This document shows, one piece after another, positions 45,398-55,793 of a stretch of 64,000 nt of DNA (position 1 is the first letter of the stretch; each line of letters begins with the position of its first letter). The translations under genes and the position numbers were made by a program. This DNA comes from Candidatus Flexifilum affinis (lineage in GTDB: Bacteria; Chloroflexota; Anaerolineae; Aggregatilineales; Phototrophicaceae). The notes under the pieces were generated by a model. The model ran no database searches and was not told where the DNA came from. It saw nothing but the letters and a program-made list of their open reading frames with translations. The DNA is taken from NCBI GenBank assembly GCA_016713325.1, contig JADJPJ010000004.1, forward strand, positions 496,001-560,000. Reading direction: 5' to 3'.

Positions 45398-46306
45398 ATG
45401 AACACATCGTCCACAACATCCACCCCGTCCGAACCAGGCGTCTTGCTTCTGCGACCCGTCGACGTCGACAATCCCTGGAAGGATGCCCTGCGCCGGCTGA
45501 TGCGCAACCGGGCTGCCTTGCTGTCGGCGATCTTTCTGCTGGCGCTGATCCTCGTGTCGCTTTTCGCGGAAGTCGTCTCGCCGTACGATCCGACGTTTGC
45601 CGACTTCACCAGCATCCGCACGCCGCCCTCGGCCGAGCATCTCCTCGGCACAGATGAGGTCGGCCGAGACCTGCTGACCCGGATCATCTACGGCGCGCGT
45701 ATTTCCCTCTTCGTCGGCATCATCGTGCAGACGATCTCGACGTTCGTGGGCATCCTGCTGGGCCTGGTTGCCGGCTACTATGGCGGTCTGGTGGACACGA
45801 TCATTATGCGGGCGGTCGACATCATGTACAGCCTGCCGAATTTCCTCTTCGCCGTCTTCATGGTCTCTCTGCTCACGCCTGACATCGGCAGCGTCATCCT
45901 CACGCTCACCATCGCCGGATGGCCGTTCTCCGCGCGTCTGATGCGCGGCCAGACCCTGCTGGCCAGGAGTACCGATTATGTGCTGGCGGCGGAGGCAGTA
46001 GGCGCCGGACGGTGGCGCATTATGCTGACCCACATCCTGCCGAACTCGCTGTCGCCGATCATCGTTCAGTTCACGCTCGGCGTGGCGACGGTGATCATGG
46101 CTGAGGCTGGGCTGAGCTTCCTGGGCATCGGCATTCGTCCGCCCAACCCCACCTGGGGGGGGATGATCAATAAAGGCCGCGAGTTCATCCGCTCCAGCGC
46201 GCACCTGGCCATCTATCCCAGTATCGTGCTGGGCCTGACGATGATCGCCTTCAACTTCCTGGGCGACGGCCTGCGCGATGCCCTCGATCCACGCATGAAG
46301 AAATGA
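45398..46306 (+). CDS. ABC transporter permease, DppC/OppC type
   Basis: The 302-residue product has a Thr/Ser-rich start, first helix AALLSAIFLLALILVSLFAE, LLGTDEVGRDLLTRIIYGAR, contact loop LAAEAVGAGRWRIMLTHI and FLGIGIRPPNPTWGGMI. It is the last gene of the operon; a MITE copy lies 60 bases downstream. Confidence 0.92.
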   Translation: MNTSSTTSTPSEPGVLLLRPVDVDNPWKDALRRLMRNRAALLSAIFLLALILVSLFAEVVSPYDPTFADFTSIRTPPSAEHLLGTDEVGRDLLTRIIYGARISLFVGIIVQTISTFVGILLGLVAGYYGGLVDTIIMRAVDIMYSLPNFLFAVFMVSLLTPDIGSVILTLTIAGWPFSARLMRGQTLLARSTDYVLAAEAVGAGRWRIMLTHILPNSLSPIIVQFTLGVATVIMAEAGLSFLGIGIRPPNPTWGGMINKGREFIRSSAHLAIYPSIVLGLTMIAFNFLGDGLRDALDPRMKK

Positions 46307-46366
46307 CCTGTCGGTGCTTTGACAAATCCTGTCAGGCATACGAAGCGCGTGGGGAAGAGATACTTT

Positions 46367-46519
46367 CAGTGAATCACGGATTGCTTAACTTCACCCCGTT
46401 TCGCTGCGCTCAACCGCCCGTCTCCGTGCGGAGAGGAGCACAAGTCGTTAGATTATTGGGGTGCGGTTGGCTCGAACACGCAGCTGTAGATGGTCAAGGT
46501 GAACTTTCGTAATTCACTG
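46367..46519 (-). mobile_element. MITE-like element, copy 3
   Basis: At 153 bp it is the same element as copy 1 but inverted. CAGTGAATCACGGATTGC is at the left and TTTCGTAATTCACTG at the right, with the central CTCCGTGCGGAG hairpin. The flanks (ACTTT and AGTCC) do not match, so no target duplication is visible. The right end overlaps the 3' end of the hypothetical gene on the minus strand. Confidence 0.75.
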
Positions 46520-47645
46520 AGTCCATCGCTCTGAAAGAGTCCTGCTTCCTTGAGGCGGGAGTGAAAGCCACGTAAGGTCGGATACTGACCGCGAATGATC
46601 CCAGCCTGGTGTGGAATTCGGTCGTGCGCTGCTGGTGGACCGCCAGGCTGCGTAAGTCGCTGAGGATACTCACGGCTTCGTCATACGTATCGGCGCGTCT
46701 CTGATCGATCAAGCCGGGAATCTTCGCCCACAACTGAGCTTCGTGCTGACCGATCAATTCCAGTTTCTTCAGGTGGGCAGCTTCTCGTTGCTGCTGTTCG
46801 ATTTCGAGGCGTTGTTTCCGGACATGCTTCGACGCAGCAACAATGTGACGAATTGTGCGTCGCTCGCCCAACGGTGTTTGGTCGGTCCGTGCGCCGGAAA
46901 GCTCGCGCAGGCGCCGTGCCAGGATGACGTCGAGATGGGGTTCGCCGCTCAGGAGTCGAACCAGAAAGGCCTGTTTCTCTGATCCCGAGAGCCGATCAAG
47001 CAAAGGGGCAAGTTCCTCGATGGTATGCTCGGCCTTCGTGCTGGTCTCGGCCGCCGCCGCCACCAGATCGGGGTCAATTTCAAAGAATTCCAGAAACCCA
47101 TGCAGTGCGGGTGTGAGGGCGTGCAGATCAGGAGGAACTGGCGGCTCAGTCAGATCTTCGTCGTCTTCGAGCAAGCCAAGCTCGTATTCAGCCAGCATCA
47201 ACCAGGCGAGATACAGCGCTCGATAGTCTCCGCGCAAAACATCATTCCGCACGGGGGCGATGCGAGACAGCATTCCCGTCCCGTCGACCCATTCGCCGCC
47301 GGCTTCTTCATTAAGCTGGATGTTCAGAATGGCGTACTCACCCTCACTGGACCACTCAATGCTGTCGGCAAATTGGTAGTCTTCCATCACGTGGGTGGGG
47401 ATTAAGGTGGCAGGAAAGCGAAACATCAGTTGACGGGTGCCCCAATTGGTGATGTACAGCATCGCGTCGAAGTAGTCTGCCAGTACGGCGAATGGGTTGC
47501 CTCGGAAATCGCCGTAGTTGTAAACAAAACTGGCGCTGGTCGCCGTGAGTTGGACCCGTGAGGACAAGCGCCTCATTTCCGCCTGCGCTTCGGAGGTCAG
47601 TGGCTGGTCCAGCGCGTAGAATTCGTAATACTGATATTCGCTCAT
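46494..47645 (-). CDS. Conserved-looking hypothetical protein, C-terminus disturbed
   Basis: The 383-residue product begins MSEYQYYEFYALDQPLTSEA and includes NWGTRQLMFRFP and a Glu-rich helical middle with coiled-coil character (QRLEIEQQQREAAHLKKLEL). I recall similar unnamed proteins paired with a short gene like the one upstream, but no function is known. The last 35 residues look wrong. A frameshift near 46615 would give QYPTLRGFHSRLKEAGLF and a stop at 46453 inside the MITE copy. The element has therefore probably invaded or replaced the gene end. Confidence 0.6.
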   Translation of the reverse strand: MSEYQYYEFYALDQPLTSEAQAEMRRLSSRVQLTATSASFVYNYGDFRGNPFAVLADYFDAMLYITNWGTRQLMFRFPATLIPTHVMEDYQFADSIEWSSEGEYAILNIQLNEEAGGEWVDGTGMLSRIAPVRNDVLRGDYRALYLAWLMLAEYELGLLEDDEDLTEPPVPPDLHALTPALHGFLEFFEIDPDLVAAAAETSTKAEHTIEELAPLLDRLSGSEKQAFLVRLLSGEPHLDVILARRLRELSGARTDQTPLGERRTIRHIVAASKHVRKQRLEIEQQQREAAHLKKLELIGQHEAQLWAKIPGLIDQRRADTYDEAVSILSDLRSLAVHQQRTTEFHTRLGSFAVSIRPYVAFTPASRKQDSFRAMDSVNYESSP

Positions 47646-47683
47646 ATCGTTGTGCCGATCCCGTAGGAGTCAACCCCTTCGTT

Positions 47684-47893
47684 CTAGTTCAACACCTGTG
47701 TCAATCCCTGCTCCAGAGCAGCGAACGCGTCGTCGAGCGAAGGACAGAACTCCTTAACTTCCCAGACCAGGCCACCCGCATCAACCGCCCGGACAAACGA
47801 ATCGCTGGAATCATCAAAGCCAATCTCGATCCAGCCCTGATCGAACACAAAGCGAGCGATGTGGGGATAGCGCTGTGCGAAATCATCAGACAT
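47684..47893 (-). CDS. Small hypothetical protein
   Basis: The 69-residue acidic protein has the stretch YPHIARFVFDQGWIEIGFDD and ends SLDDAFAALEQGLTQVL. No domain name can be given. It is the first gene of a two-gene minus-strand unit with the 383-residue protein 38 bases downstream. The codon pattern and the compact two-strand plus helix look suggest a real gene. Confidence 0.6.
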   Translation of the reverse strand: MSDDFAQRYPHIARFVFDQGWIEIGFDDSSDSFVRAVDAGGLVWEVKEFCPSLDDAFAALEQGLTQVLN

Positions 47894-48219
47894 CAGATTA
47901 GCCTTTGCCGACCCAGTAGTGCCGAACGACGCTAACGCCGGATCTCGTAATGGTGGCTTGATCGGCGTCAGCGGAGTCTACGCCCAAAGTGCGATCTCCA
48001 TAGCTGACGATGCCACCTATCCCAAAACGCGGGAAACGATTTGCTCGATTATACATAGCTTTGAACGGTGAGCTCTTTCCCGTGGAGTGCAGAGTAGCGT
48101 ATTCCTGAACAACGCGTGGTTTACAGGGCCGTTGCGTCGGCTGTGAGCGAAGGCCAACACAGTTTGCTCGAACCTCATCAACACCCTGCCAGGAATAGGT
48201 GTGACGCAGCGAGGTCTTT

Positions 48220-48264
48220 TTGACAGATCAACTGTTCCGTGCTAGTGTTGTGTCAGCGCTGACA
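48220..48264 (+). promoter_or_regulatory. LacI gene promoter and palindromic operator
   Basis: The perfect 14-base palindrome TGTCAGCGCTGACA at 48251-48264 is a classic LacI-family operator. TTGACA at 48220-48225 and a weak TAGTGT at 48243-48248 (17-base spacer) form one promoter; TATACT at 48265-48270 is another possible -10. Either way the operator sits on or beside the promoter, so the LacI protein likely represses its own operon. The stretch 47894-48219 shows no gene. Confidence 0.65.
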
Positions 48265-48304
48265 TATACTCGCTAGTGTTTTATTTGTTGAGAGTTGTTG
48301 CGAC

Positions 48305-49318
48305 ATGGAGTCCAGAAAAAAAGAGGCGACGCTTGAGGATGTCGCGCGCAGAGCAGATGTCTCTGCGAAGACCGTGTCGCGTGTGGTGAACAACAGCGGC
48401 TACGTTAGCGTAGAAACTCGCCGCCGAATCCTCGACGCCGTCGCCGAGCTCGACTACCTGCCCAACCGCATGGCCCGCAGCCTGGCCTCCAACCGCAGTT
48501 CGATCATCGGCCTGACCATTCCCGATATCACCAACCCCTTTTTCCCGGAAGTCATCCGCGGCATTGAGCAAGTGGCATTGGGGCAGCACTACAACGTCCT
48601 GATCCACAACACCGCACTCATCGCCGATCGCGACCGTCAGGCGCTTTTGCTGCTTGAAGAGATGCGCGTCGACGGGGTGATTGTCTGCTCAGTACGATTG
48701 GACGACGACACTCTCTCAGAAGTGTTGAGCCGTCAGCGCCACACCGTTCTGATTAACCGGACACTCCCAGGAGGCCCGGCCGGGGTGGTCCGCGTCGACT
48801 TCAGCAGCGCGATGCAGAGTATTGTGGATCACCTCCTCGAAAGTGGACGCCGCCGCTTCGGCTATCTCACCATTCAGCAGCACGAACTCAGCTACAGCGC
48901 CGTGGAGCGGTTCAGGGGCTTCAGGAAATCGCTGGACACGGCTGGACTGATGGTAGCATCAGACTGCATCTACAGGACCAACGCGACGGTGGAGGACAGC
49001 TTTAGTAGCGCAACCAGGATGCTGAGCGAGCATCCGGAATTCGATGCCATCGTCTGCTGCAACGATCTCATCGCTGCCGGTCTTATGGAGGCCTGTCTGG
49101 CTCGTGGTGTTCGCATCCCGGAGGATGTGGCTGTCACCGGTTTCGACGACATCATGTTCTCCGGGATGCTCCGCGTTCCGCTCACGACCGTTCATGTGCC
49201 CAAGCAGGACCTGGGGGTTCGAGCGGCCAAAATGCTCTTTGACATGATTAATGGACGGGACTCCGAACGGGAGATTGTGCTGGATGCCGGACTGGTGGTG
49301 CGAGATAGCACGCGCTAA
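48305..49318 (+). CDS. LacI-family transcriptional regulator
   Basis: The 337-residue product has the LacI helix-turn-helix (TLEDVARRADVSAKTVSRVV), hinge helix region YLPNRMARSLASNRS and a periplasmic-binding-protein-like effector domain (IIGLTIPDITNPFFPEVIRG, DAIVCCNDLIAAGLMEACLA, VAVTGFDDIMFSGML). It heads the carbohydrate-type operon and has a perfect palindrome in its own promoter. The ligand is likely a sugar from the GH4 pathway. Confidence 0.92.
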   Translation: MESRKKEATLEDVARRADVSAKTVSRVVNNSGYVSVETRRRILDAVAELDYLPNRMARSLASNRSSIIGLTIPDITNPFFPEVIRGIEQVALGQHYNVLIHNTALIADRDRQALLLLEEMRVDGVIVCSVRLDDDTLSEVLSRQRHTVLINRTLPGGPAGVVRVDFSSAMQSIVDHLLESGRRRFGYLTIQQHELSYSAVERFRGFRKSLDTAGLMVASDCIYRTNATVEDSFSSATRMLSEHPEFDAIVCCNDLIAAGLMEACLARGVRIPEDVAVTGFDDIMFSGMLRVPLTTVHVPKQDLGVRAAKMLFDMINGRDSEREIVLDAGLVVRDSTR

Positions 49319-49453
49319 CAATGCCGTCTCGCAGTCGCCAGATGAACCGACAGAGCTATCGATTATCCATCGCGCAGTAAGGGGGTGACCACGCAACTGA
49401 GCGAAGCCAGGCATCTTTTCTTGCTTAACTATTGAGTCCGAGAGGGAGCCGCA

Positions 49454-51433
49454 ATGCCTGCAAAAAAGTCGTTCTCTAGACGCCAGTTTCTGAAAATTTC
49501 CGCAGTCACAACTCTTGGTACGGTCGCACTCGTCAACGGTATCGGCGTCGGCGCACTCGCCGCGCAGAGCATGTACAGCGAAGCGCCGGAACTGGCGGAG
49601 TTGGTCGCCGCCGGTCAACTACCCCCGGTAGAGGAACGTTTACCCAAAAACCCGGTCGTCGTGGAGCCCCTGGAGTCGATTGGCGTCTACGGCGGCGCAA
49701 TTCGCACAGGCATGATCCAGAATCGTGGCTTCCAGGCTCGCTCTGCATGGGGCCCGGAAGGCATTCTGCGCATCGACTGGGATGACAGCACCATCGTCCC
49801 GGAACATTGCCGAAAGCTGGGAGTATTCCGGCGACGGACGGACGTTCACGGTCCATCTGCGCGAGGGGATGAAGTGGTCGGACGGCGCGCCCTTCAATGC
49901 CGACAACTTCGAATTCTGGTGGACCAAAGTCGTCCAGAATTCCACCCTTACGGCAACACCGCCATCAGAGCTGCGCATCCAGGGCGAGCTGGCGACTTTC
50001 ACCAAGGTGGACGAGTGGACCGTTCAGTTTTCGTTCACGGCCACGCACGCTAACCTGCCCGGCCTTCTGGCCCACTTCTTCGGCGGCTCCATGCTCCGCT
50101 GGCTGCCGAGCCATTACCTGCAGCAGTTCCATGTGGACACCGCCGATGCCGCGACGCTGGAACAGGCAGTCAAGGACGGCGGCTTCGAGACGTGGGACCA
50201 GCTCATCAACAACAAGAGCACCATCACTTACGGGATGCCGCTCCTCAACGTCGATATGCCCACCATTCTGCCCTACAAGCTGGCAACCCCGCTGGCCAAC
50301 AACATCATGGTAGCCGACCGCAATCCGTACTACTGGAAAGTCGATACCGAAGGGCATCAACTGCCGTACATCAACCAGATCATCCTCACCAATTATGAGA
50401 GCGGTGAAGTGCGTGACGCGGCGATTGCTGCCGGCGAGATGAACTGGGTGAATACCGATACGACCTTCACGAACTTCCCGCTCTATCAGGACAATGCCGC
50501 GTCGGGGAACTATCTCGTTCGCCTGTGGAAGACGAGCCGCGCGGCCGAGCATACGTTCATGCTCAACCACACCGCAAAGATGCGGGCCTGCGGACCATCT
50601 TCAGCGACATTCGCTTCAAACGCGCCCTGTCGCTGGCCATGGATCGTCAGACGATCGCCAATGTGGTCTTCCTCGGCTTCGGCGTCCCGGCCCAGGTCCA
50701 GATGATCCCGGGTTCGAAGTTCCGCGTCGAAGAATATGTCACCCGCGACACCGAGTACGATCCCGATACGGCCAATGCGCTCCTGGACGAGATGGGGATG
50801 ACGCGCGATGCCTCAGGTGTGCGTGCGCGGCCGGACGGCTCGCCGTTCGTGATGCGCATGGATGTCACCGTCGACGACCCCGGTGCCGAAGCCGTCGCTG
50901 AACTCTATCAGGAGTTCTTCCGCGATGTCGGCATTACACTGGACGTGCGCGTCGTCGCTCGCGATCAGACCCGCAGCCTGATCGACAACAACGACATCGA
51001 AGTGGGCATCTGGATCGCCGACAAGTGCAGCGACGCCATGTTCCCGCACACGCCGGTGTGGCATGTGCCGCATCTGCCGACCGACTGGAACCAGTGGGGC
51101 GTGGAGTGGGCGAAGTGGTATGCGACCGCCGGCGCGTCGGGAGAAGAACCCCCTGCCGAGGTCAAGCAGGTTCAGGAGCTCTTTGACCAGATGAAGATCA
51201 CTGTCGATGAAGACGAACGCATTCGCATCGGCCAGGAGATCATGCGTCTGAACATCGAGAACCTGTGGAATATCGGGAATGTCGGCGAGGTTCCGATCCC
51301 GGTCATCCTGGGCTCGAACTTCAAGAACTACCCGGAAGAGGGCTACACCAGTTTCGACTGGCTCGGCAACCACCAGTACCACATCGAGCAGACGTACTTT
51401 GAAGGCGGCGAGTGGGTCGGCGCCCCCAGCTAA
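49454..51433 (+). pseudogene. Tat-exported ABC substrate-binding protein, two frameshifts
   Basis: The start MPAKKSFSRRQFLKISAVTT has a clear twin-arginine motif and a hydrophobic core, so it is exported folded. The SBP_bac_5 body is spread over three frames. One extra base near 49801 (VP then NIAESWEYSGDGRTFTV) and one lost base near 50577 (NHTAK then DAGLRTIFSD) cancel each other; the total of 1980 bases equals 660 codons. The large size (about 659 residues) is typical of binding proteins of this type used for oligosaccharides. It serves the permeases at 51508 and 52502. Confidence 0.8.
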
Positions 51434-51462
51434 CGGTTCATGCGAACGAAATGAAACGAGAA

Positions 51463-51493
51463 GAAGCAGGGTTGAGTGATACAACCCTGCTTC
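51463..51493 (+). terminator. Hairpin between binding-protein and permease genes
   Basis: GAAGCAGGGTTG (51463-51474) and CAACCCTGCTTC (51482-51493) form a perfect 12-bp stem with a 7-base loop, 30 bases after the binding-protein stop and 15 before the permease start. No U-run follows, so partial termination or mRNA protection is likely. Confidence 0.65.
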
Positions 51494-51507
51494 ACTAAAG
51501 GTCCGCA

Positions 51508-52488
51508 GTGATTAGATTCGCCGTCAACCGCTTCGTTCAGATGGTCGTGATCGTTTTCATCATCAGCGTGATCGCCTTCATCATCATTCAGCTTCCGCCG
51601 GGCGATTTTGTGGACAACTACGTCTCCACGGTGTCCGGTGGAGAGACGCTCACGCCTGAGACCGTCGAAGCCCTACGGTTACAGTTCGGTCTCGACGAGC
51701 CGATCACCAGCCAGTACTTCCGTTGGATGTTGAACGTCGCCCGCGGCAATTTCGGCCTGTCATTTCAGCATCAGCGAACGGTGGCCGACCTGCTGGCCGA
51801 ACGCCTTCCGACGACGCTGGCGATCACCATCCCTACGACTATTCTGGTTTATCTCCTCGCCGTCCCTATCGGCATTTACACGGCGCTTCACCAGTATTCG
51901 ATCCTCGACTACGTCTTCTCGTTTGTTGGCTTCGTCGGCGTTGCGGTGCCGAACTTCCTGTTCGCCATCATCCTGATCTACATCGGCAGCACGTACTTTG
52001 GCGCCAATGTCGGCGGGTTGTTTTCGCCGCAGTATGAACTGGCCCCCTGGTCCGTTGGAAAAGTTCTGGACCTTATCTCCAACCTCTGGATTCCGGTAAT
52101 TGTCGTTGGCACGGCCGGGACGGCCGGCACGATCCGCGTCATGCGCGGCATGCTGCTGGACGAACTCAACCAGCCTTATGTCGAAACGGCGCGATCCAAA
52201 GGACTCTCGGAGACACGCCTCATTCTGAAATATCCGGTCCGCATCGCGCTCAGCCCGGTCCTCAGCACGCTCGGATTCACCTTGCCGGCGCTGATCTCCG
52301 GTCAGGCGATCGTGTCCATCGTGCTCAATCTGCCGACCACAGGGCCGCTCCTCCTCAACGCGCTGCTCTCGCAGGACATGTTTCTGGCGGGGTCGATCAT
52401 TCTCGTCCTCAGCGTGCTGACCGTCGTCGGCACCTTCATTTCCGATCTGCTGCTGGTCTGGGCCGATCCCCGTATACGACTGGGCTAG
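51508..52488 (+). CDS. ABC transporter permease, DppB/OppB type
   Basis: A GTG starts the 326-residue product IRFAVNRFVQMVVIVFIISV. DppB features are QLPPGDFVDNYVSTVSGGE, FGLDEPITSQYFRWMLNVAR, contact loop QPYVETARSKGLSETRLILK and DLLLVWADPRIRLG. The long periplasmic loop and sequence match the subgroup of this family that moves oligosaccharides rather than peptides in several thermophiles; this is inferred from context. Confidence 0.9.
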   Translation: MIRFAVNRFVQMVVIVFIISVIAFIIIQLPPGDFVDNYVSTVSGGETLTPETVEALRLQFGLDEPITSQYFRWMLNVARGNFGLSFQHQRTVADLLAERLPTTLAITIPTTILVYLLAVPIGIYTALHQYSILDYVFSFVGFVGVAVPNFLFAIILIYIGSTYFGANVGGLFSPQYELAPWSVGKVLDLISNLWIPVIVVGTAGTAGTIRVMRGMLLDELNQPYVETARSKGLSETRLILKYPVRIALSPVLSTLGFTLPALISGQAIVSIVLNLPTTGPLLLNALLSQDMFLAGSIILVLSVLTVVGTFISDLLLVWADPRIRLG

Positions 52489-52501
52489 AGGGTGGGAGAT
52501 T

Positions 52502-53659
52502 ATGGATAACCAGAAACCTGCGCCGGATGCCCTGGTCCACATCTCGGATCGGTGATAGATGCTGAGCCTGAGGAAGGGCCGATCAAGGTCGTCACGCCGC
52601 TGCGCCTGATGTGGTGGAAGTTCCGCCGGCACCGGATCGCCGTGCTGTCGGCTGTGTTCCTGATTGCAGCCTACCTGGTGGCGATTTTCGCCGGCTTCTT
52701 TGCCCCCTACGACCCGCTGTCGCGAACCCGAAATCTTTACGCACCGCCTCAGTTGCCGCGCTTCGTCGATGAGGAAGGGGTGTTTCACCTCCGTCCCTTC
52801 GTTTACGGTCTGGAGATGGGGCGCGATTTGGAGACGCTGCGTCCGACCTACTCGCTGGATACTGAGGAGAAGTACCCGCTCGCCCTGTTCGTGCGCGGCG
52901 ATCCCTACAAGATTCTTGGCTTCATCGAGTCTGATCTGCACCTGTTCGGGGTAGAAGGGGGTGACATTCATCTCTTCGGAACGGACGATCTCGGACGTGA
53001 TGTATTGAGCCGCGTGACGTTCGGATCGCAGATCTCGCTCTCGGTGGGGCTGGTCGCCGTCTTCCTGAGCCTGATCCTGGGGCTGGTGATCGGCGGCATC
53101 TCCGGTCTGTACGGCGGTATTGTCGACAGCATCATCCAGCGGGTAATCGAGGCGATCATCGCCATTCCGTCGATCCCCCTGTGGATGGGTCTGGCCGCGG
53201 CGATTCCGCGCAACTGGTCCCCGGCGGAGCAGTATTTCGCCATTCTGGTCGTGCTCTCGCTGATCTCCTGGACGAGTACGGCTCGCGTCGCGCGCGGTAA
53301 GTTTCTGGCACTGCGCGAGCAGGATTTCGTCATGGCAGCGCGCGTCTATGGCGCCGGCCAACGGCGCATCATTTTGCGCTACCTGATTCCCAATATCATG
53401 AGCTACGCCATCGTCAATGTCACGCTGGCGATTCCGGGCATTATCATTGCCGAAACGGCGCTCAGCTTCCTGGGCATCGGACTGAATCCGCCGGTCGTCA
53501 GTTGGGGGGTGCTGCTCAAAGAAGCGCAGAAGAACCTCGTTATCCACTTCTATCCTTGGCTGTGGATTGCGCCAGCGCTGTGCATCATCGCCATCGTTCT
53601 CGCCTTCAATTTTGTCGGAGACGGGGCGCGACGCTGCCGATCCGTTCGCCAGCAAGTGA
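52502..53659 (+). pseudogene. ABC transporter permease, DppC type, two frameshifts
   Basis: The ATG at 52502 gives MDNQKPAPDALVHIS, which then shifts frame near 52545 into VIDAEPEEGPIKVVTPLRLM. The body is a typical DppC permease with FFAPYDPLSRTRNLYAPPQ, HLFGTDDLGRDVLSRVTFGS, contact loop MAARVYGAGQRRIILRYL and FLGIGLNPPVVSWGVLLKEA. A second shift near 53628 (GDG then RDAADPFASK) restores the usual end and stop at 53659. Two one-base indels in one gene of an otherwise ordered operon suggest low local sequence quality. Confidence 0.75.
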
Positions 53660-53686
53660 GGACTTTCGTGCAGTTGAGAGGACTCT

Positions 53687-54733
53687 ATGTCTGACCCGCT
53701 GAACGACAGCCGACGGACGCTCCTCGACGTCCGGGATCTCAAGAAACACTTCCCGGTGAGGCGGGGCATGATCGTCCGCGCGACGGGCACCGTCAAGGCG
53801 GTCGATGGAACCAGCTTATCCCTTCGGGAGGGTGAGACGCTCGGTCTCGTAGGTGAGAGCGGCTGCGGCAAGACCACCCTGGGACGCTGTATTGTCCGGG
53901 CTTACCAGCCGACTTCCGGGGAGATCCGCTATCGCGACAAGGCCGGTCAGGAGATCGATCTGGCGCCCCTTTCAGAACGCGAGCTTCGCCGCTTTCGGCC
54001 GGACATTCAGATGATTTTCCAGGATCCGTTCGGTTCGCTCAACCCGCGCATGACGCTGCTTCACCTGATCGGGGAGCCGCTACGGGTCAACAAAATGGGG
54101 AACGATCGTGAGATCAAGGACCGGGTCGCGGATCTGCTGCGGGTGGTGGGGCTGCGGCCGGAGTACATGACTCGTTATCCGCACGCCTTCAGCGGCGGCC
54201 AGCGACAGCGCATTGGTATCGCCCGCGCGCTGACCCTCAACCCGCGCCTGATCGTGTGCGACGAGCCTGTCTCGGCACTGGACGTTTCGGTACAGGCGCA
54301 GATCCTCAATCTCCTGCAAGACTTGCAGGATCAGTTCAACCTGACCTACCTGTTTGTCGCGCATGACCTGAGCGTCGTCGAGCACATTTCCGATCACGTC
54401 GCCGTGATGTACGTGGGGAAGATCGTAGAGCGCTCGGATACGGACAGTCTCTTCCGAAATCCGCTTCACCCCTATACTGCGGCGCTGATGTCGGCGGTCC
54501 CAAAGCCCGATCCCCGCGCCCGCGTCGAACCCATCGTTCTGGAAGGCGATATCGCCGATCCGGCCAACCCACCGTCCGGGTGCTACTTCCACCCCCGGTG
54601 TAGCTTCTGCATCGATCGATGCAAACGAGAGGCACCGGAACTGCGCGAAGTTCAGCCCGGTCACTGGGCGGCGTGTCACCGCGCGGAGGAGCTTCAGCTC
54701 AAGGGCGTGTATAGCGCAGGAGCAGGCGGATGA
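53687..54733 (+). CDS. ABC transporter ATPase, OppF/DppF type
   Basis: The 348-residue product has Walker [11 protein letters not shown]-loop [15 protein letters not shown], signature [15 protein letters not shown], Walker [13 protein letters not shown] and [12 protein letters not shown]. The C-terminal cysteine tail is [16 protein letters not shown]. It is the only intact ATPase of this operon. The stop overlaps the ATG of the OppD-type gene. Confidence 0.92.
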   Translation: MSDPLNDSRRTLLDVRDLKKHFPVRRGMIVRATGTVKAVDGTSLSLREGETLGLVGESGCGKTTLGRCIVRAYQPTSGEIRYRDKAGQEIDLAPLSERELRRFRPDIQMIFQDPFGSLNPRMTLLHLIGEPLRVNKMGNDREIKDRVADLLRVVGLRPEYMTRYPHAFSGGQRQRIGIARALTLNPRLIVCDEPVSALDVSVQAQILNLLQDLQDQFNLTYLFVAHDLSVVEHISDHVAVMYVGKIVERSDTDSLFRNPLHPYTAALMSAVPKPDPRARVEPIVLEGDIADPANPPSGCYFHPRCSFCIDRCKREAPELREVQPGHWAACHRAEELQLKGVYSAGAGG

Positions 54734-55793
54734 ATAACCGGCAAGCGCCTTTATTGCTCGAGGTCAGGAACCTCAAGACACACTTCTTTCTCAATCAGGG
54801 GTCGTTCGCGCGGTCGATGGCGCGTCGTTCCACCTGCGCGCCGGCGATACCCTGGGCATTGTGGGGGAGAGCGGCTGCGGCAAGTCGGTGATGTCGCGCT
54901 CCATTCTGCGACTGGTTTCGCCTCCGGGGCGCATTGTCGAAGGGGAGATCCGCTATTGGCCGCAAAATGGATCGCCAGAGGGTATCGATCTTGCCAGCCT
55001 CGATCCGAAGGGGGAGCAGATCCGTGCCATCCGTGGCGCGGAGATCCTCCATGATCTTCCAGGAGCCGATGACCTCTCTCAGCCCGGTGCACAGCATCGG
55101 CAATCAGATCATCGAGGCGATCACGCTGCACCAGCAGGTGGATAGCCAGACCGCCCGGCAGAATGCCGTCGAAATGCTTCGCCTGGTCGGTATGCCCCGG
55201 CCGGAAGCCACGATTGACCGTTTCCGCACCAGCTCAGCGGTGGCATGCGCCAGCGCGCCATGATCGCGATGGCGCTCTCGTGCCACCCCGACCTGCTGAT
55301 CGCCGACGAGCCGACGACCGCACTCGACGTCACGACCCAGGCGCAGATTCTGTCGCTCATGCGCCGTCTCCAGCAGGAAATGGGCACGGCGATCATGTTC
55401 ATCACCCACGACCTGGGCGTCATCGCGCAGATGACTCAGCATGTCATCGTCATGTACCTGGGCAAGGTCGTGGAAAGCGCCAGCGTCGACGCGATCTTCT
55501 ACGAACCGAGACATCCGTATACCCACGCGCTGCTGCATTCGATCCCGCGTCTGGGACGAAGGGCCGTCGGCGGGCAGGGCAGACTGAGCACGATTCGCGG
55601 TTCCGTCCCCGATCCGTCTGCGATGCCCTCCGGTTGCCCGTTTCATACGCGGTGCCCCTTCAACGACCGGGTGCGCTGCGTGACCGAGACGCCGACGAGC
55701 CAGGAGGTAAAGCCGGGTCATTTCGTGAGCTGTCATTATGCCGAGCAGCTCGATCTTGCGCCCAGTGACGCGGCGAAAGCGGCGCGATCGTGA
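54730..55793 (+). pseudogene. ABC transporter ATPase, OppD type, three frameshifts
   Basis: Conserved pieces lie in alternating frames: [16 protein letters not shown], then (loss of one base near 54803) [15 protein letters not shown] with Walker [11 protein letters not shown] base gained near 55050 leads to [19 protein letters not shown], and one lost near 55225 to [17 protein letters not shown] with Walker [13 protein letters not shown]. The C-terminal cysteine tail [16 protein letters not shown] is intact. The net change of one lost base agrees with the length. No substitutions hit the motifs, so the gene is probably intact in the organism. Confidence 0.75.

Noticed and set aside
51760..53877. 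705-codon minus-strand open frame across the permease genes
   Set aside because: It is antisense to two well-supported permeases, and its product has an extreme Arg/Asp/Gln composition.
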